Assembly (NCBI GenBank): GCA_015680685.1
Contig: MNCI01014839.1
Coordinates: forward strand, 1 to 56,958
Length of the DNA stretch: 56,958 nt
From: Gnetum montanum
Taxonomy: Eukaryota > Streptophyta > Gnetopsida > Gnetales > Gnetaceae
Direction: 5' to 3'
Shown: positions 32,571 to 44,780 of the stretch, piece after piece
Numbering within the stretch: the stretch's first letter is position 1
Layout of the letters: each line of letters opens with the position of its first letter
Made by a program: the position numbers and the translations under genes
Notes under the pieces: model-generated
Seen by the model: the letters and a program-made list of their open reading frames with translations, nothing else
What the model was told of the DNA's origin: nothing
Database searches by the model: none

Positions 32571-35108
32571 GACTTGATGCTCTTCAACTCCAAGACAAAG
32601 ATGGAGGAGTAGTGACATCAAATCAAGAAGATCACAAAGGTATGATCAAAGCTCTTAGTTCCAACAAAATAATTACACAAAATTCTTGGATTGTAGATAA
32701 CATATTCTCAAATCGCATGACACCATCCAAGTCTTACCTTATTTAATATAAATAATAGATAATTGAAAACATAAAAATACAAAATGGTAATGACCTTAAC
32801 ACATAAGGAGTTAGAATTGCATTTTCAAATTACAAAACAACAAGGTTATAGCCATCATTGATGTCTTCTATGTACCAAATCTCTTAAATCCTCCTATTTG
32901 AGAAGGATAAATGGCTAAGAAAAAAAATCAAAATTAGCTTTAAAGATGACTCCTAAATTATTAAAAAGTAAAATAAAGAAGAAATCATTAGAACAAAAGC
33001 CTAAAACACTAGAATCTGTTGCATAGGTTGTAGTTACTTTGATTTGAGAAGAAACCTCATCCAAGGTAATAACCAAACCATTATTTAAGTTGCCACTTCA
33101 GAAAAAGGAACACACAAAGACCCATATGAAATATTTTTTAAGCATCAATCAACAAATGAAGAATTCAAAATTTGACAGAAAGGATTAGGACACACCTCTT
33201 ACAACAAACTAGAAAAAATAACAAAGTTAAAGAAAAAATTAAGAATTTAAATTAGCAATAATCTCAAGGAAAAATGTGACATGTGCATTCAAGGAAAGAA
33301 AATTAATAGTCCTTACATAACAACTATGAAAAGAAAATAAAGCCCTCTTGATCTTCTTTACATGCATCTCATTCGACCTATGTATATCACCTTTATAGGA
33401 GGAGCCAATTATACACTTGTTATGGTAGATTATTTCTAAAGATATATCTAGACATGCAAAATGAAAAGCAAGGCTATAGCAATAATCAAATTCAAAAATT
33501 TTTACATTATCATGAAAAATACTATTGGCTTCTCTATCAAAACCATCAGATTAGATAGAGGGGAAGAGTTCATCAATCAAGAATTCAAATATTTTTGTAT
33601 ACATTAAGGCATTTTTCATCAAACCACATGTGGATATAGTCCACAATCAAATGGAATTATAGAAAGGAAAATTAGAACCTTGCAAGACATAGTGAGATGT
33701 CTTCTTAAAAATGCTCAAATCTCTAATTTTTTTAAAGCATGATCATGAATGCAATAACGTACATTACCAATGGAATAATTAGCAGCAATAACAAAGACAC
33801 ATTTCCTTATGAACTATTATATAGAAAAATTCCAAATATAAAACACATAAGAATATTTAGATGTTATTATTATGTTAAAATTCCAAAGCAATTCATATAT
33901 AAATTGGATAGAAAAGGAAAGAAATGCATTTTTCTAGGATATGACACGAAGAGAATTAAATACACTTGCTATGATCCCATAGAGAAACAATGGAACTCAT
34001 CTAAAGATGTGGTTTTCATGAAAAATAAATTTGACATGAAAGATTGTTAGAATTTATATGAAAGGATAGAAGCACATAACAATCCCAAATGATGGGTACA
34101 AAGAAATCATCCTTAAGAACAAATGTTGGATAATAACTTTGAAAGAAGAACAACTAGATCTAATGCCATGAGCAACATATCATACTTAGCTTTCTCACTT
34201 GAACAAAAGAATGTAGAAGAAGCCTTAAGAACAAATACATGGAAAGAAGATATGAATAGACAATATGATGACATCATATTAAAAAAAGCATGGAAATTAG
34301 TTGACAGAAAAAAAAGGAAAGAAGGTAATTGGTTGTACATGATTATACAAGGTCAAATTTAATCAAATAGAAGTAGTCATCAAACATAAAGCAAGACTAG
34401 TTGCAAGGGGGTTCAAACAAAAAAAGCACATAGACTCTGAAGATATTTTTTTGCTTATAGCAAGATTTGAAATCATCAAACTTATTCTCTCAATTGTTAT
34501 GCATCACAAACTCAAATTACATTAGATGGATGTAAACACAACTTTCCTAAATGGTAGTATCAATGAATAAGTATATGTTTATCAACTAGAAGGATAAATC
34601 ATAAAAGGTAAGGAAGACAAAGTGTGAAAATTCAAGAAAGCCCTATATGACCTAAAACAAGCTCCAAGAGATTGGTTCCATAGAATCAATGAATATCTTG
34701 TAAAAAAGGATACTCATCTAGCATGTCTAAACCAACACTATACTATAAACATGATAACTAGGACTTCATAATAATATCTCTTTATGTAGATGATCTCATC
34801 TTCATAGCCACAAATGATGAACTTATAAAAGACTTAAAAAAACATGAAGAATGAATTTAAAATGAACAACTTAGGGGAGCTGAAGTGTTTTCTTGAAATA
34901 CAAGTTGACTAAGAAAAGGAGGGAATCAAAATTCATCAAACAAAACATATAGCAACCATTTTAGAAAAGTACAAAATTAGCAAAGAAAAAGTACTAGTAC
35001 TTCTCTTCCTAACAACATAAATCTAAAGAATAAAGACAAGACAACCATAGTTGATGCCACTCTGGATAGAAGCATGATTAGAGCACTTATACTTCTTTGT
35101 CATACTAG
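32571..35108 (+). pseudogene. E8 copia pol: protease trace, integrase, RT, start of RNase H
   Basis: IIDVFYVPN-type protease/linker traces lie near 32860. The pre-integrase region has GLGHTSYNKL and CDMCIQGK. In the integrase core the first catalytic Asp position reads His (MHLIRPM, about 33361), while the second (RLDRGEEF) and the Glu (SNGIIERK) remain. The C-terminal region (33739-34050, open for 103 residues) contains RIFRCYYYVKIPKQF and CIFLGYD. RT has ARLVARGFKQKK, KALYDLKQAPRDWFHR and an intact YVDD at 34782-34793. RNase H stops near 35108. Confidence 0.85.
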
Positions 35109-37565
35109 GTGAAACACCATTGGAAATTCATGTTGCCAAATTGTAACCTTCATTTCCCAACTTGAGGCAAAATTTTATTGTAAATGTAAGACTTGTAGTC
35201 CATGAGCTGCAATCTTACATACTTTGGCTTTTGGAGCTGAAAAATGCATTAGACGTTGGTGTTACATCACTTTCCAAGTGGAAAAAGTTACCTCATATCT
35301 ATATTTCAGCTTGGAAAGGTTGAAAACGCCTTGGGAATTGCCAAAATTGGCATTTTCATGGGTTTTTGTAGAGGTATAGCCTCAACTATACTAGGATCAT
35401 CTACCCCCCCAAGCATAGATGGAATTGGTGGGATTTTCCATTTCCAACCAAAATCCAACTTAGTCACCATAAAACCCAATGTAGATGTAGTGTTGGAATT
35501 GTTGGGATTTTTCGTTTTTCGTTTTCCATTTTCCCAACAATGGCTAGCATACTCACCCCAAGTCTTTAGTAGTTGCAGCATGGCCATCATAGATAGCATT
35601 TTCCACATTTTCCATAGTTTCTAGCAATTTCCAACAACTTCAGCATAGTCCACCAAGGTCAGTGTAGTTGGGATGGTGTTAGCCTAGTCATGGAAGTCCA
35701 TTTGCTATTTATAGAAAATGTATGGGTTTTGGTGTCTATGGTGTATTCCAAACTTACTATAAATGGTAAATAGCTAAAAATTGTATCGTTACCACATGGA
35801 AATAGACATCAATTCATTAGTAATCATGATAATGAGGTGTAAGCCCCAAAAACAACAATGTCAAAACTATAAAAATATAATGTAAACGCTTGATTTTGGT
35901 TCCCAATCGTTTTTTGAGCATTAGCATTTTTTGGCATTTGGCAACCAAGAGCCTTTGTAACATTGCAATCCCTTTGGAAAAAACTTGTATCTATGCTAGG
36001 CACAAATACTCCCAATGTGATGCCACTACATCAAAGGTGAAACACCAATTGTAACCATAGTTGTAGATCTTGGTGGAAACCAGTAGGAAATTTTTGGAGA
36101 TTGGAGCTAGGAAGCATCCAAATTATGAAGTTTCAAGTGCATACCATAGGCTCCAATAGGCTTCAAGCTTCATCAAGTGACTTCTTGTGCACCTAGCACA
36201 AAATTTGTACATTTTAAACTTGCTACTTTATTTTCCATTTCAATAAAGTTGTAGTTCTTTATTGTGTAGGACTAAGGTCACATTTTCATTTCTGTGTCTT
36301 TTTCCATTTCAAATCTGTAGTTCCATTTTTGTTTACATTTTTGTTTTTGTTTATGTTTATGTTTCTGTTTACATTTTCGTTGACACTTCCATAAGTCCTT
36401 AGGTAATCAGCCAAATCGTCCAGGGTGCCTTGAATCCCATTTTTAGAGGTCCTTGGGATTTGAGGTTAAAACTATTTTGGCACTTGGGATTTTCTGGTTT
36501 TTGTTTTAGAGGGCTCTAGTATTAAGGCTACTTTCTATCAATTACTGGATGGACATGGATAAGAAATGTATGCAAAGAAGCCTTGAGCCACCTTCAAGCT
36601 AGTTAGAATACTTTTAACGATACACTTCCTTGCCATTAAGAAGCCAATAAGTAATACCACACTCTTTGGTCAAAATAGTCTTATTTGTAACCTTTCAAGT
36701 TGGGTTATTCCAAGCCCAAATGTCCAGGGAGGCTATGCTAGGAAGGGGAATAGTGAAGAAGAAGAAAAATGGAGCCTACCCTCTTACCATAAAAGTCTCA
36801 TAGGCAATGAACTTGCAGATATTACTACTATTGGAGGGTTCATGTAGATGATTTATTAGCTCATTGTGAAGTAATGTACATTAATGTAGGAAGGAAGGCT
36901 ATAGAGAAAAATGCTAAGGAAAGGTGCAAAGAAAATAATCTACATGGCAAGTTGAATAAGGGTAGAAGATGGTACATTAGTAAATAGGCATTAGTTATTG
37001 TAGCACCATACACCTTATTGAAATAATGCATGCCATGTGATGACAAATCTATTGTCCTATCAAATTTTGAATATCATGGACAACAAATACTAAAAATGAG
37101 CATTGATGAAACATGTGCATCATGGATTCACTGTCATCTTTACTACAAAGCATGCATATCATAGAACCATGAAAGTTATTTCTTTACAAAGTAGTTCATA
37201 TTAGGATGACATCTTGGGCCATAGGCTAGCTAAACACTTGTATAGAAGATGCAATATGGAGTTGCCACATATGCACAAGTATGGGATTGGGGGAAGGAAC
37301 AAAGTTCAAGTGAAGCAATGGTGTGAAGGCATGCCTAAGTACTAAGCTTCACAATTGATATGTGTGTGTTTACATGAGCTATTGATGATCATGATTAAGA
37401 CATGAAGCATCAAGAGTGCAGGATTTGATACACTTGCAAAAGTGTGAGAAGTGGTGGGAGATGGGTTGTCATAGGATTAAACTATATTTACACATAGTCA
37501 AGATAGAAAAAGTAGGATACAAAGAATCTCAATCTAAGAACAAGCCAGTAACCATAACAAAGAAC
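35109..37565. other. Unassigned spacer
   Basis: No confident gene. Between 35256 and 35624 both strands stay open for more than 100 codons (122 and 100 residues), with no motif recognised. T-rich repeats of TTTGTTTA and TTTATGTTT type occur at about 36330-36390. CTATTTATAG near 35710 could be a TATA on either strand. AGGTGAAACACCA occurs at 35109 and again near 36038, a possible edge of a direct repeat of about 0.9 kb (weak). Confidence 0.35.
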
Positions 37566-38299
37566 TAATAAGTGTAATTAAGACATCTGATTTTTATCAT
37601 TTTATGTTTTATAGTTTGGTGCTCAAAATGTCGGTAAAGGAAATTTGATTAACTAAACTAAATTAACTAATTAACTAGCATTTAACTATTCCTAACATAA
37701 GCATTTGATCCCACTTTCTGTACACGTCTTAAACCCACGTATCCATTGCTGGGAAACCAAGCATTATGCTACTAGGTGTACCAAGCAATAATGCTACTAG
37801 GATTACCAAGCAAATACATGTTACGCTTGAAGTGATTATACTTATGTGTTTAGTCTACCTTGCTTAATTACTTCATTAACGTAATAACTAGAAAATATTT
37901 AATAATTAATTGAAAATATTCAATAAATAATTGAAAAAATTAAATGCATAAATGAAATAGCTAATTTGTCCAAAGTGCTGCTAGGTTTATCAAAAAGCTC
38001 ATCTATATTATCACACACATTGTCATGCTAAGGTACAATAATGCTCTAATAAAGATCCATACACTCAATGACTCCTGCTACGGGCACTCGAGGAAAAATT
38101 CTAACTTTCAAATGGAAAAAACTACAAGAGCTTCACTGCAACTACAATCTCTAATTTCCATAAATGCAACTATAGGCACATATTTATAGTCAAAAACTAA
38201 CACTGCATCAACAAGGCCTCATCAACGCATGGTAATATTTTTTGACTAGGCCACATCAATGAGGCCTGGTTGACACAACCAACTGAACATGACTCATCA
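37566..38299 (-). repeat. E9 3' LTR, U5 end missing or diverged
   Basis: On the minus strand it starts TGATGAGTCATG at 38299, just after a degraded G-rich tract (TTAGGGCGGTA). It has a TATAAATA box (38181-38188 plus-strand coordinates) and R/U5 similar to the LTR at 50019. The last 200 bp or so of U5 and the terminal CTCATCA are not recognisable below 37566. Its U3 palindromes are eroded. Confidence 0.75.
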
Positions 38300-38499
38300 T
38301 ACCGCCCTAACTAAATGGAAACTTATCCTTTAGTTCTTTTACAAAATTGGAAAGGTATGGGATTGTTGACTAACTTTTCCTCAAACAAAACAAACTAACT
38401 GACTTGACAACAAATGGAGTGCCCAAGTGTACATATCAACACATAACAAAGAATGACGATGTTAAGGTACAAAATTGAACACCATGACTCAACTCTTTA

Positions 38500-41400
38500 A
38501 AATTTGATAGCACATTCCTTGATGGTGTAAAGCAGATGGAGAAGATGAGATAGTCCTAAGTGATGGTGGCTCTTGAGGCTCTGAGGGACCTTCAACGGCT
38601 TCACACACGAGTAGTGGTTAAGGGGGTTGTGGCTATCCTGCTGCTACTACAACTTCAAGCAAGAGGTGGAAAGCATCCAATAGTGCTTTCATTTTCTCAT
38701 CCTTGCTTCTAGGATTGTGCACTGTCCATGCAGCTTTGCCAATGTGGGTTGGAATAGGCACATCCCAAGGACATGAGATTGCTAGAAACAACTTCTTTGC
38801 ATTGATGAACCAAGTAGCAAACTATTTTCCTTCAATGTCAAATGTCCTAATTGTGTCTTTTAGCTCCTAGTAGTCATTCATCCATTTGGCTAGGTTCTTA
38901 GTGATTTATCATTGATCTTTAAACTGTGCTTTGAGAACTTCAAGTTCAGCATTAGTAGTTTCAAGCTTTTACTTGATGTCCTTGTGGTGTTTGAACTTAG
39001 CCTTGTATAGCAGATACAAGATAGCCACCTATTTTTCCAACTCCAACCACAGTTGTCTAGTAGTTAACATTACCATGTTTGCATAATTGAGATTGGCCAA
39101 CTCCATATACTCTATCACCTCTGCAATTTGTAACTCCTTTAAGTGGATCTCTACTTTGTTATAGGCATCAATCCCATCAACAATGGGCTACCAAATTTCT
39201 CTTCCCTATTGGAGTTGCTGGAGGGCCTCATTCATTTTCTCCTTTGTCATCTAGATGTGTTTCTCATTAACTTCTTTCTATAAGCCAACCTAGTCCCTAT
39301 AGTGATTCTTCACTTTTTTAAATTTGAGAGCTTCATTCTTCTAGGTGGTAATCTCGATGGCAGATTTCTGGTGCAAGGTGCATACTTCCTTCATTGACAG
39401 ATTGTGATTTTACATGGTCAATTTTCTTAGTTTAGTGTTTATCCTAGTAAGATGCTCCTGCTATTGATGCATAAATTCATACATCTGGTCCTTTTGAGCA
39501 TCAACATTTTGTAGGCGATAATTCTATGTGGTCAAGGTTTCATTCTCCTGTTGCATCTAGTTCAAGTCCTTCTAAATTGAATATGTTTTGGCTTTAGCTA
39601 TGAACTATTTGAAGATGGCCATTATTGCCTCCTCCTCAGCCTTCTGGAATCATTCTTGAAGTTGTTTGAAAGGTTCATCTCTTACTACTGCTAGGCTAAA
39701 GATCATAGGATCCGTAAGTTAGGCACGTAGTTTGGCAATATCTATAGCCAAGAATTGATTTCATTCTTGGGTCATTTCAAGCTACCCCTATAGAATAATG
39801 CACCTACCCATTGCTTTTAGTAGCTTCGACTGGGTAGCAGTGACATCTTCTAGACGATCAAAATGTTCAAAGTTGGTTACTTAGTTTCCACTAGTCATTC
39901 CAACAAGTTCTCATGTTGGGCTACTTCTAGCTTTCTACTAACTGTGCTTGTGGACGTCTACATGTGTTGAAGTGTAGATACATCTAGTACAGATGCTGCA
40001 GGTGCATTCAATGCTTCTATGACATGGTCAACAACCACTTCAACCACTGTCTCCTACCCATGGTGTTGCATCTCCAAGATAGTTGTGCCTTCACCTTTCT
40101 CCAACCACATCAAGAAAGTGGTAGAATTTCCAAAGATTTCTAGAAATAAATGGTGTTATGATAAGGACATTGTCACCTCCCAAGTGTTGCGATCCAACCT
40201 TGTAGGCAGCTACATTTGTTGGGTAGAGAATTTTGGACAAATTCTCTTCATCTAGCTAACTATTCGAGCCACCTCATTAAGATGACTCATCATTGGCTAA
40301 TACATAGATGGATCTATCCCACTCATTCTTGCATGTTGCTCTTGTTCACTTAGGGGCTATTGTTAGATTTTGCACAAATGCTCAATAGTTGCATGGGCGT
40401 CTGGTGTTGTTTCCTGCGTGGGTGGTGATGGTAGCTACTCCTCTTCTTGGGTTATTACTAGCATTTTATCCTTCATGATTTCTGATCATGAGGCCAAAGG
40501 AGCATGCCTGAGGATATCATTGGAATAGTAAACAATGCCTGCCCTTTTGCAAAGTTTTCAATGAGGCATGAAAAGGGCAGGGTCTTCCTTCCATGTTCAT
40601 TTTCCTTGAAGTGCTTCTCAATCTCTAAGTAGATCAGCTGTGGAAGGTTGACAAGAAATTTCTCGCTTAGAGTAGTGCATGCAAGGTGGAGAAGGTAGTG
40701 ACCTTGCTTCACCTCATTATTGGATTGAGGTGATAGGCCACAATTTTAAAGTAACTTTGTTCCACCAATGTGAGTGCACAATACTCATTATAGTTTACCC
40801 CATAAGATCACTAGGTCCACTCCCTCTTGGCCTTAGGATCATCTTTTGTGAATAGTTCTACTAGTTGTGTTCTAGTATTAGGCAACCCAAGTGCCTATGC
40901 AATAGCTTCTACTGAGTAGGACACTTGAATATCCTTGATTTTGACAATGGACCCTAGCCTTCGGCTACTCTAGAAGAGATATGTATCTTCCATGTACCAT
41001 TCCCCATTGGACATGATGACTAACAACATGGGAGAGGCTTGCAATTGTGTCCTAACATCCTTTGAAGCTTTCTCCAAAAATGGCCCAAAGTTGATCTTTT
41101 GAAGAATGAATTGTTGAATTTCTTAGGACCTGATGATATTAAGGCATGCTTGAGTCAAAGTGACCTCAAGCCTTGGTATGGGTCTAGGCACTTCTTCTCA
41201 TTGTGATTATTTTGTAGGCACCTCTTCTTCTAGAATTTATTAGACAAATTTCACTTCGGGCTCCTCATGAAGAGGTCCCATTATATGGGTTGCCTCTTGT
41301 AGCTCTTGGCCTTCTTCTTGTTAGCTCCTTCTAGCTCTAGGCTACTTCCCCTATGGTTGCGAGGGTTCTCTTCTTATGAGTATTTCTATTTTGGTGCCAT
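38500..41400 (-). pseudogene. E9 ORF2: plant transposon-protein-like domain plus coiled coil
   Basis: Starts at an ATG at 41400 (MAPK). Homologous from end to end to ORF2 of E10, with many differences. Shared blocks: EVTLTQACL, NGEWYMEDTYLF, VKIKDIQVSYS...ALGLPNT, VAYHLNP, then LEIEKHFKENEHGRKTLPF. The C-terminal half has a coiled-coil-like LSMKEVCTLHQKSAIEI, VKNHYRDYVGL and NPRSKDEKMKALLDAF. The N-terminal block resembles the plant transposon-associated domain seen downstream of pol in Athila/Tat elements. Stops break it many times. Function unknown; nuclear, structural or envelope-like roles have been suggested for such ORFs. Confidence 0.7.
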
Positions 41401-41639
41401 TTGTAATCACAATGAGACCATGGATTGGTAATCGTTGTGTAACCTTAAAACAATTGGGATACCTTATCTTTTAAGGATTATTACACTTTGGCTAGGTTGT
41501 GATTATGATTGATTTAATTACTTCAATTATCATTTTACTTATGTGTTTTTATTAATAAATCATCCTAGAAGTTGTTGGAAGAAATTAACTATAAAAAATG
41601 TTAATGTTTATATGTTGTTAAGGTTATTAACACTTGGGT

Positions 41640-41960
41640 GAGTTAGAAAAATTTCCGAAATTTTTTATCAATTTTTCATCGAAAACCTTAAGGTTTGTAG
41701 CCCCCATGATAAAGATCTTATCTCCAGTAAGCATAGAATCAAAAAATAGAGTGATTTGAAAAAATGATGGGAAAGTTATGAGCTCTGAAAGGTTTTGGGC
41801 TCTAAAAAATTGTAAAAAATCCTCGCGTGTTATGAGAAAATGACAAAAAATTCCTAAGTGTTGAGCGGTATATATAGGATGTAAGCACTGCATCGATAAG
41901 GCCTTGTTGACATGGCTATTGACTACCATTAACTACTATTAACTTTAGTCAAACTTTCAA
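41640..41960 (-). promoter_or_regulatory. E9 internal promoter-like module upstream of ORF2
   Basis: Minus strand: CATGTCAACAAGGCC, then ATCGATGCAG, then a TATATATA box (41869-41876), then GGAATTTTTTGTCATTTT. The ATCGATGCAG-TATA-GGAATTTTTGTCATTTT order matches E10 at 46465-46550. Further down, CTGGAG|ATAAGA and TCATGGGGG (41701 region) match the E10 donor site and G-rich motif, but the donor GT has become AT. The acceptor before the ATG is also lost (ATTACAA). Confidence 0.55.
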
Positions 41961-42224
41961 AATACAAGAAATTTTTGGATGAAATTGGGATCAAATGAAA
42001 GCTAAAAAACCAAGAATAGTATGAAAACATGAGAAGAGGGTGTTGAAGCTCATAAATTTGAAAAAACGAAGAAAACTAAATTTAGTGATTGAATGAAATG
42101 AAAGATTAAGGAGCACTAAGCAGTATATTCAATGGAATATGTGAAAGATAGGATTATGGCAAGGTCAAAGGTAAGGAAACTTAACTAATCAAGCTAAGAG
42201 CTATGCAAGTGGGTCCTCCCCATA
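41961..42224 (-). other. E9 post-pol region, left segment (after the insertion)
   Basis: Non-coding. It contains the GGGGAGGACCCAC landmark on the minus strand immediately beyond the E10 target duplication, homologous to E10 46143-46160 and E2 9937-9950. It continues the segment 50932-52330. Confidence 0.7.
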
Positions 42225-42229
42225 GCAGG
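42225..42229. repeat. Target site duplication of E10, left copy (GCAGG)
   Basis: GCAGG directly precedes TGATGAAATG of the E10 5' LTR; the identical right copy is at 50927-50931 after the terminal CTCATCA. Confidence 0.9.
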
Positions 42230-42478
42230 TGATGAAATGTTAAAAGTCACTGCATTGACTGGGCCACATATATGGGGCCGCGTATACACGGTCGCGTCGA
42301 CGTGGCCCCATCGACGTAGCCACCCCACGTCGAAGGGGCTCCTTATACGTAGCCACCCTTCTGGAATCTATAAATATGAGGGCCTTCCGCCTCATTTAGG
42401 CATCTTTGGAGTAGTGATAGTGAAGCTCTTGAAGTTTGCTCCCGCAAGAGATAAAATATTTTCCAAGTACCCGCAGCA
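42230..42478 (+). repeat. E10 5' LTR, truncated after TATA/R
   Basis: Matches the first part of the 3' LTR up to CCCGCAGCA, then turns directly into RT coding sequence. U3 has CGTATACACG, GCGTCGACGTGG, ATCGACGTAG and TTATACGTAG blocks. TATAAATA is at 42369-42376. It contains a segment of about 30 bp (CATATATGGGGCCGCGTATA region) that is absent from the 3' LTR. Confidence 0.9.
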
Positions 42479-44780
42479 AATTCAAATTGCACTAGAGGAC
42501 CAAGCCAAAACTAATTTCATGAGTCCATGGGGGACTTTTTCATATAAGAAGATGCCCTTTGGCCTGTGCAATGCGCCTACGATGTTCCAACGCCTTGTCT
42601 TGAGCATCTTCCTGCAAAAAATTGACAATGGTGTAGAAGTCTTCATGGATGACTTCTCCACCTATGGTGCCACATTCAAGCAAGCATTGGATTGCCTAGA
42701 GCAAGTTTTAAAGAGGTGTGTCGACACCAATCTGCGGGTCAATTAGCAAAAGAGCCATTTGATGGTCCAAGAGGGCATAGTGTTGGGGCATCTCATTTCA
42801 TCAACAAGGATCAACGTAGACCCTAAAAAGATCAGGATCATCTAAGGAATTACTTGTTGACCAAGTATTGTCAAAGATGTACGATCATTCCTTGGGCACA
42901 CTGGTTACTACCGATGCTTCATTGAACACTTCTCGAAGATAGTCTGACTGTTAGTAGAGCTTACAAAGAAGGACGCTCCATTTTTTTGGACTTAGGAATG
43001 CAAGTCTGCATTCCAAGAGCTAAAGCAGAAACTCATAGAAGCTCTAGTTCTATAGGTACCTGATTGGTCCAGACATTTCCATATTATGAAGGATGCCTCC
43101 AACTACGCTTTGGGAGCTATGCTTACATAGTGTGATGATCAGAAACATCTGTATTATATCCACTGTGCAAGCCATAGCATTATGGATGCACAACTGAACT
43201 ACACCACCACCGAGAAAGAATTGATGGTGGTGGTGTTCGCATTGGATAAATTCTGGCACTATGTGCTCGGATACGAGGTGTTTGTGCACACAGATCACAG
43301 TGCTATCCGGTTCTTGATGAACAAACCAACAGTAAGCCCTTGCATAATTTGGTGGTTGGTGATTCTTCAAGAGTTTAATCTAACCATGGTAGACAGAAAG
43401 GGGTTCGAGAATGTGGTCGCTGACCATTTGTCTCGGTTATGATGGGATAACGTAGAAAAGGAGGAGCCTTTATCCGACCAGTTTCCAGATAAACTCCTCT
43501 TCATAGGCTTCGTTGATCCTCAAGCACCCAAGGAATCTCCTTGGTTCAATCACATCCTTACCTACCTTACAACACAGGAGCTGCCAAAAGAATGGAACCA
43601 TTGGCAGAAACAATGGTTTCTCCATAAGGCCAAGCATTTCATGGAAATCAATAGCCACCTCTACAAGGTGTGTGTAGATGGCTTGGTTTGATGGTGTGTT
43701 CCTGATGCTGATACACTGCGCATCCTCCAAGATGCTCATGAGGGCCCTTGTGGGGGCCACTATGCTGGATGCAGAATGACCATTAAAATCCTTCTTGTAG
43801 GGTATTATTGGCCTACACTCTTCAGGGACACATAATGGTTTGCCCGCTCCTATGAATGATGCCAATGAGATGGTGGGATGTCAGCATGGTTGGAGGAACC
43901 TCAACAGTGGATTCAACTACTAGAGCCCTTTGACATCTAGGGTATCGACTTCATGGGACCCATCACCCCCTTATCAAATGGAAAGGCATATATCATCGTG
44001 GTGGTGGACTACTGTACAAAGTGGGTAGAAGCAGTAGCCATCATTGACTGTTCTTCCAACACCATTGCACGATTTGTTCAACAAAAAATCGTTACCAGGT
44101 TTGGAGTGCCTTGTGCACTCATTTTTGGTAATGGGACTCACTTCACGGGGGTTACTTTTCATAAACTCATGTAACACTTAGGGGTAACACACAAATTTAC
44201 AACACCTTATCACCCCCAAGCCAATGGGCAGGTTGAAGTTACAAATAGGAAAATTACCAAGATCCTTACACGAACAATTAGCAAATACAGGATGGATTAG
44301 AGTACCAAGCTTAACGATGCCTTATGGGCCTATTGCTCCATCTGGAAACTTCCTGTAGGGTACTCTCCCTATGAGTTAGTGTATAGTAAGTTGCCAACAC
44401 TTCCAATCCAAGCAGAACTCTGGACACTATCCACCACCTGTGACCTCGACCTTGACCTACCCCTAGCACAACGAGAACGATTAATCAACTTAAGTGTGCT
44501 AGATGAGAACCGATTAGTAGCCCTATTTTCCAATGAAACCCACAAGGCCTACAGTAAGAAAAGACATGATCTTAAGATTTGGAAGGTCACATTTTGGTGT
44601 GGAGACAAGGTATTGTATTGGAATCCCTCACATATATCCCAACTGATGAAGTTTCAGACGCTATGGAAGGGATCTTATATTGTCTCCAAAACCTTCCCAT
44701 CTGGGGCCTTACTAATTCACAAACCTGGGGATCCCACCAGAACATAGTTGGTCAACTGCCAATAACTCAAACCTTTTCGT
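42479..44780 (+). pseudogene. E10 pol: RT (partial), RNase H, integrase
   Basis: RT begins at IALEDQAKTNFMSPWGTF, then KKMPFGLCNAPTMFQ and an intact VFMDDFSTYG box (FMDD 42642-42653), the Athila-type signature. RT ends with LGHTGYYRCFIEHFSKI. RNase H (43060-43440): YTTTEKELMVVVFALDKF, VHTDHSAIRFL and VADHLSRL. The integrase zinc region lies near 43680-43880. The core has IDFMGPITPLSNGKAYIIV and NGQVEVTNRKITKIL. The second catalytic Asp is Gly (LIFGNGTHF, 44127-44129). The C-terminal part has GDKVLYWNP and KFQTLWKGSYIV. Frames are open for long stretches (for example 42237-42746 and 44379-44747) but broken by stops. Confidence 0.92.

Larger units (their letters stand above)
31236..35108 (+). 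mobile_element. E8: Ty1/copia element, truncated in RNase H
   Basis: Probable 5' LTR, tRNA-Met-type primer site, gag, integrase, RT and the start of RNase H, all on the plus strand. It breaks off at about 35108 with no 3' LTR. Frames shift often and stops are numerous, so it is dead, but domain order is standard for copia. Confidence 0.85.
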
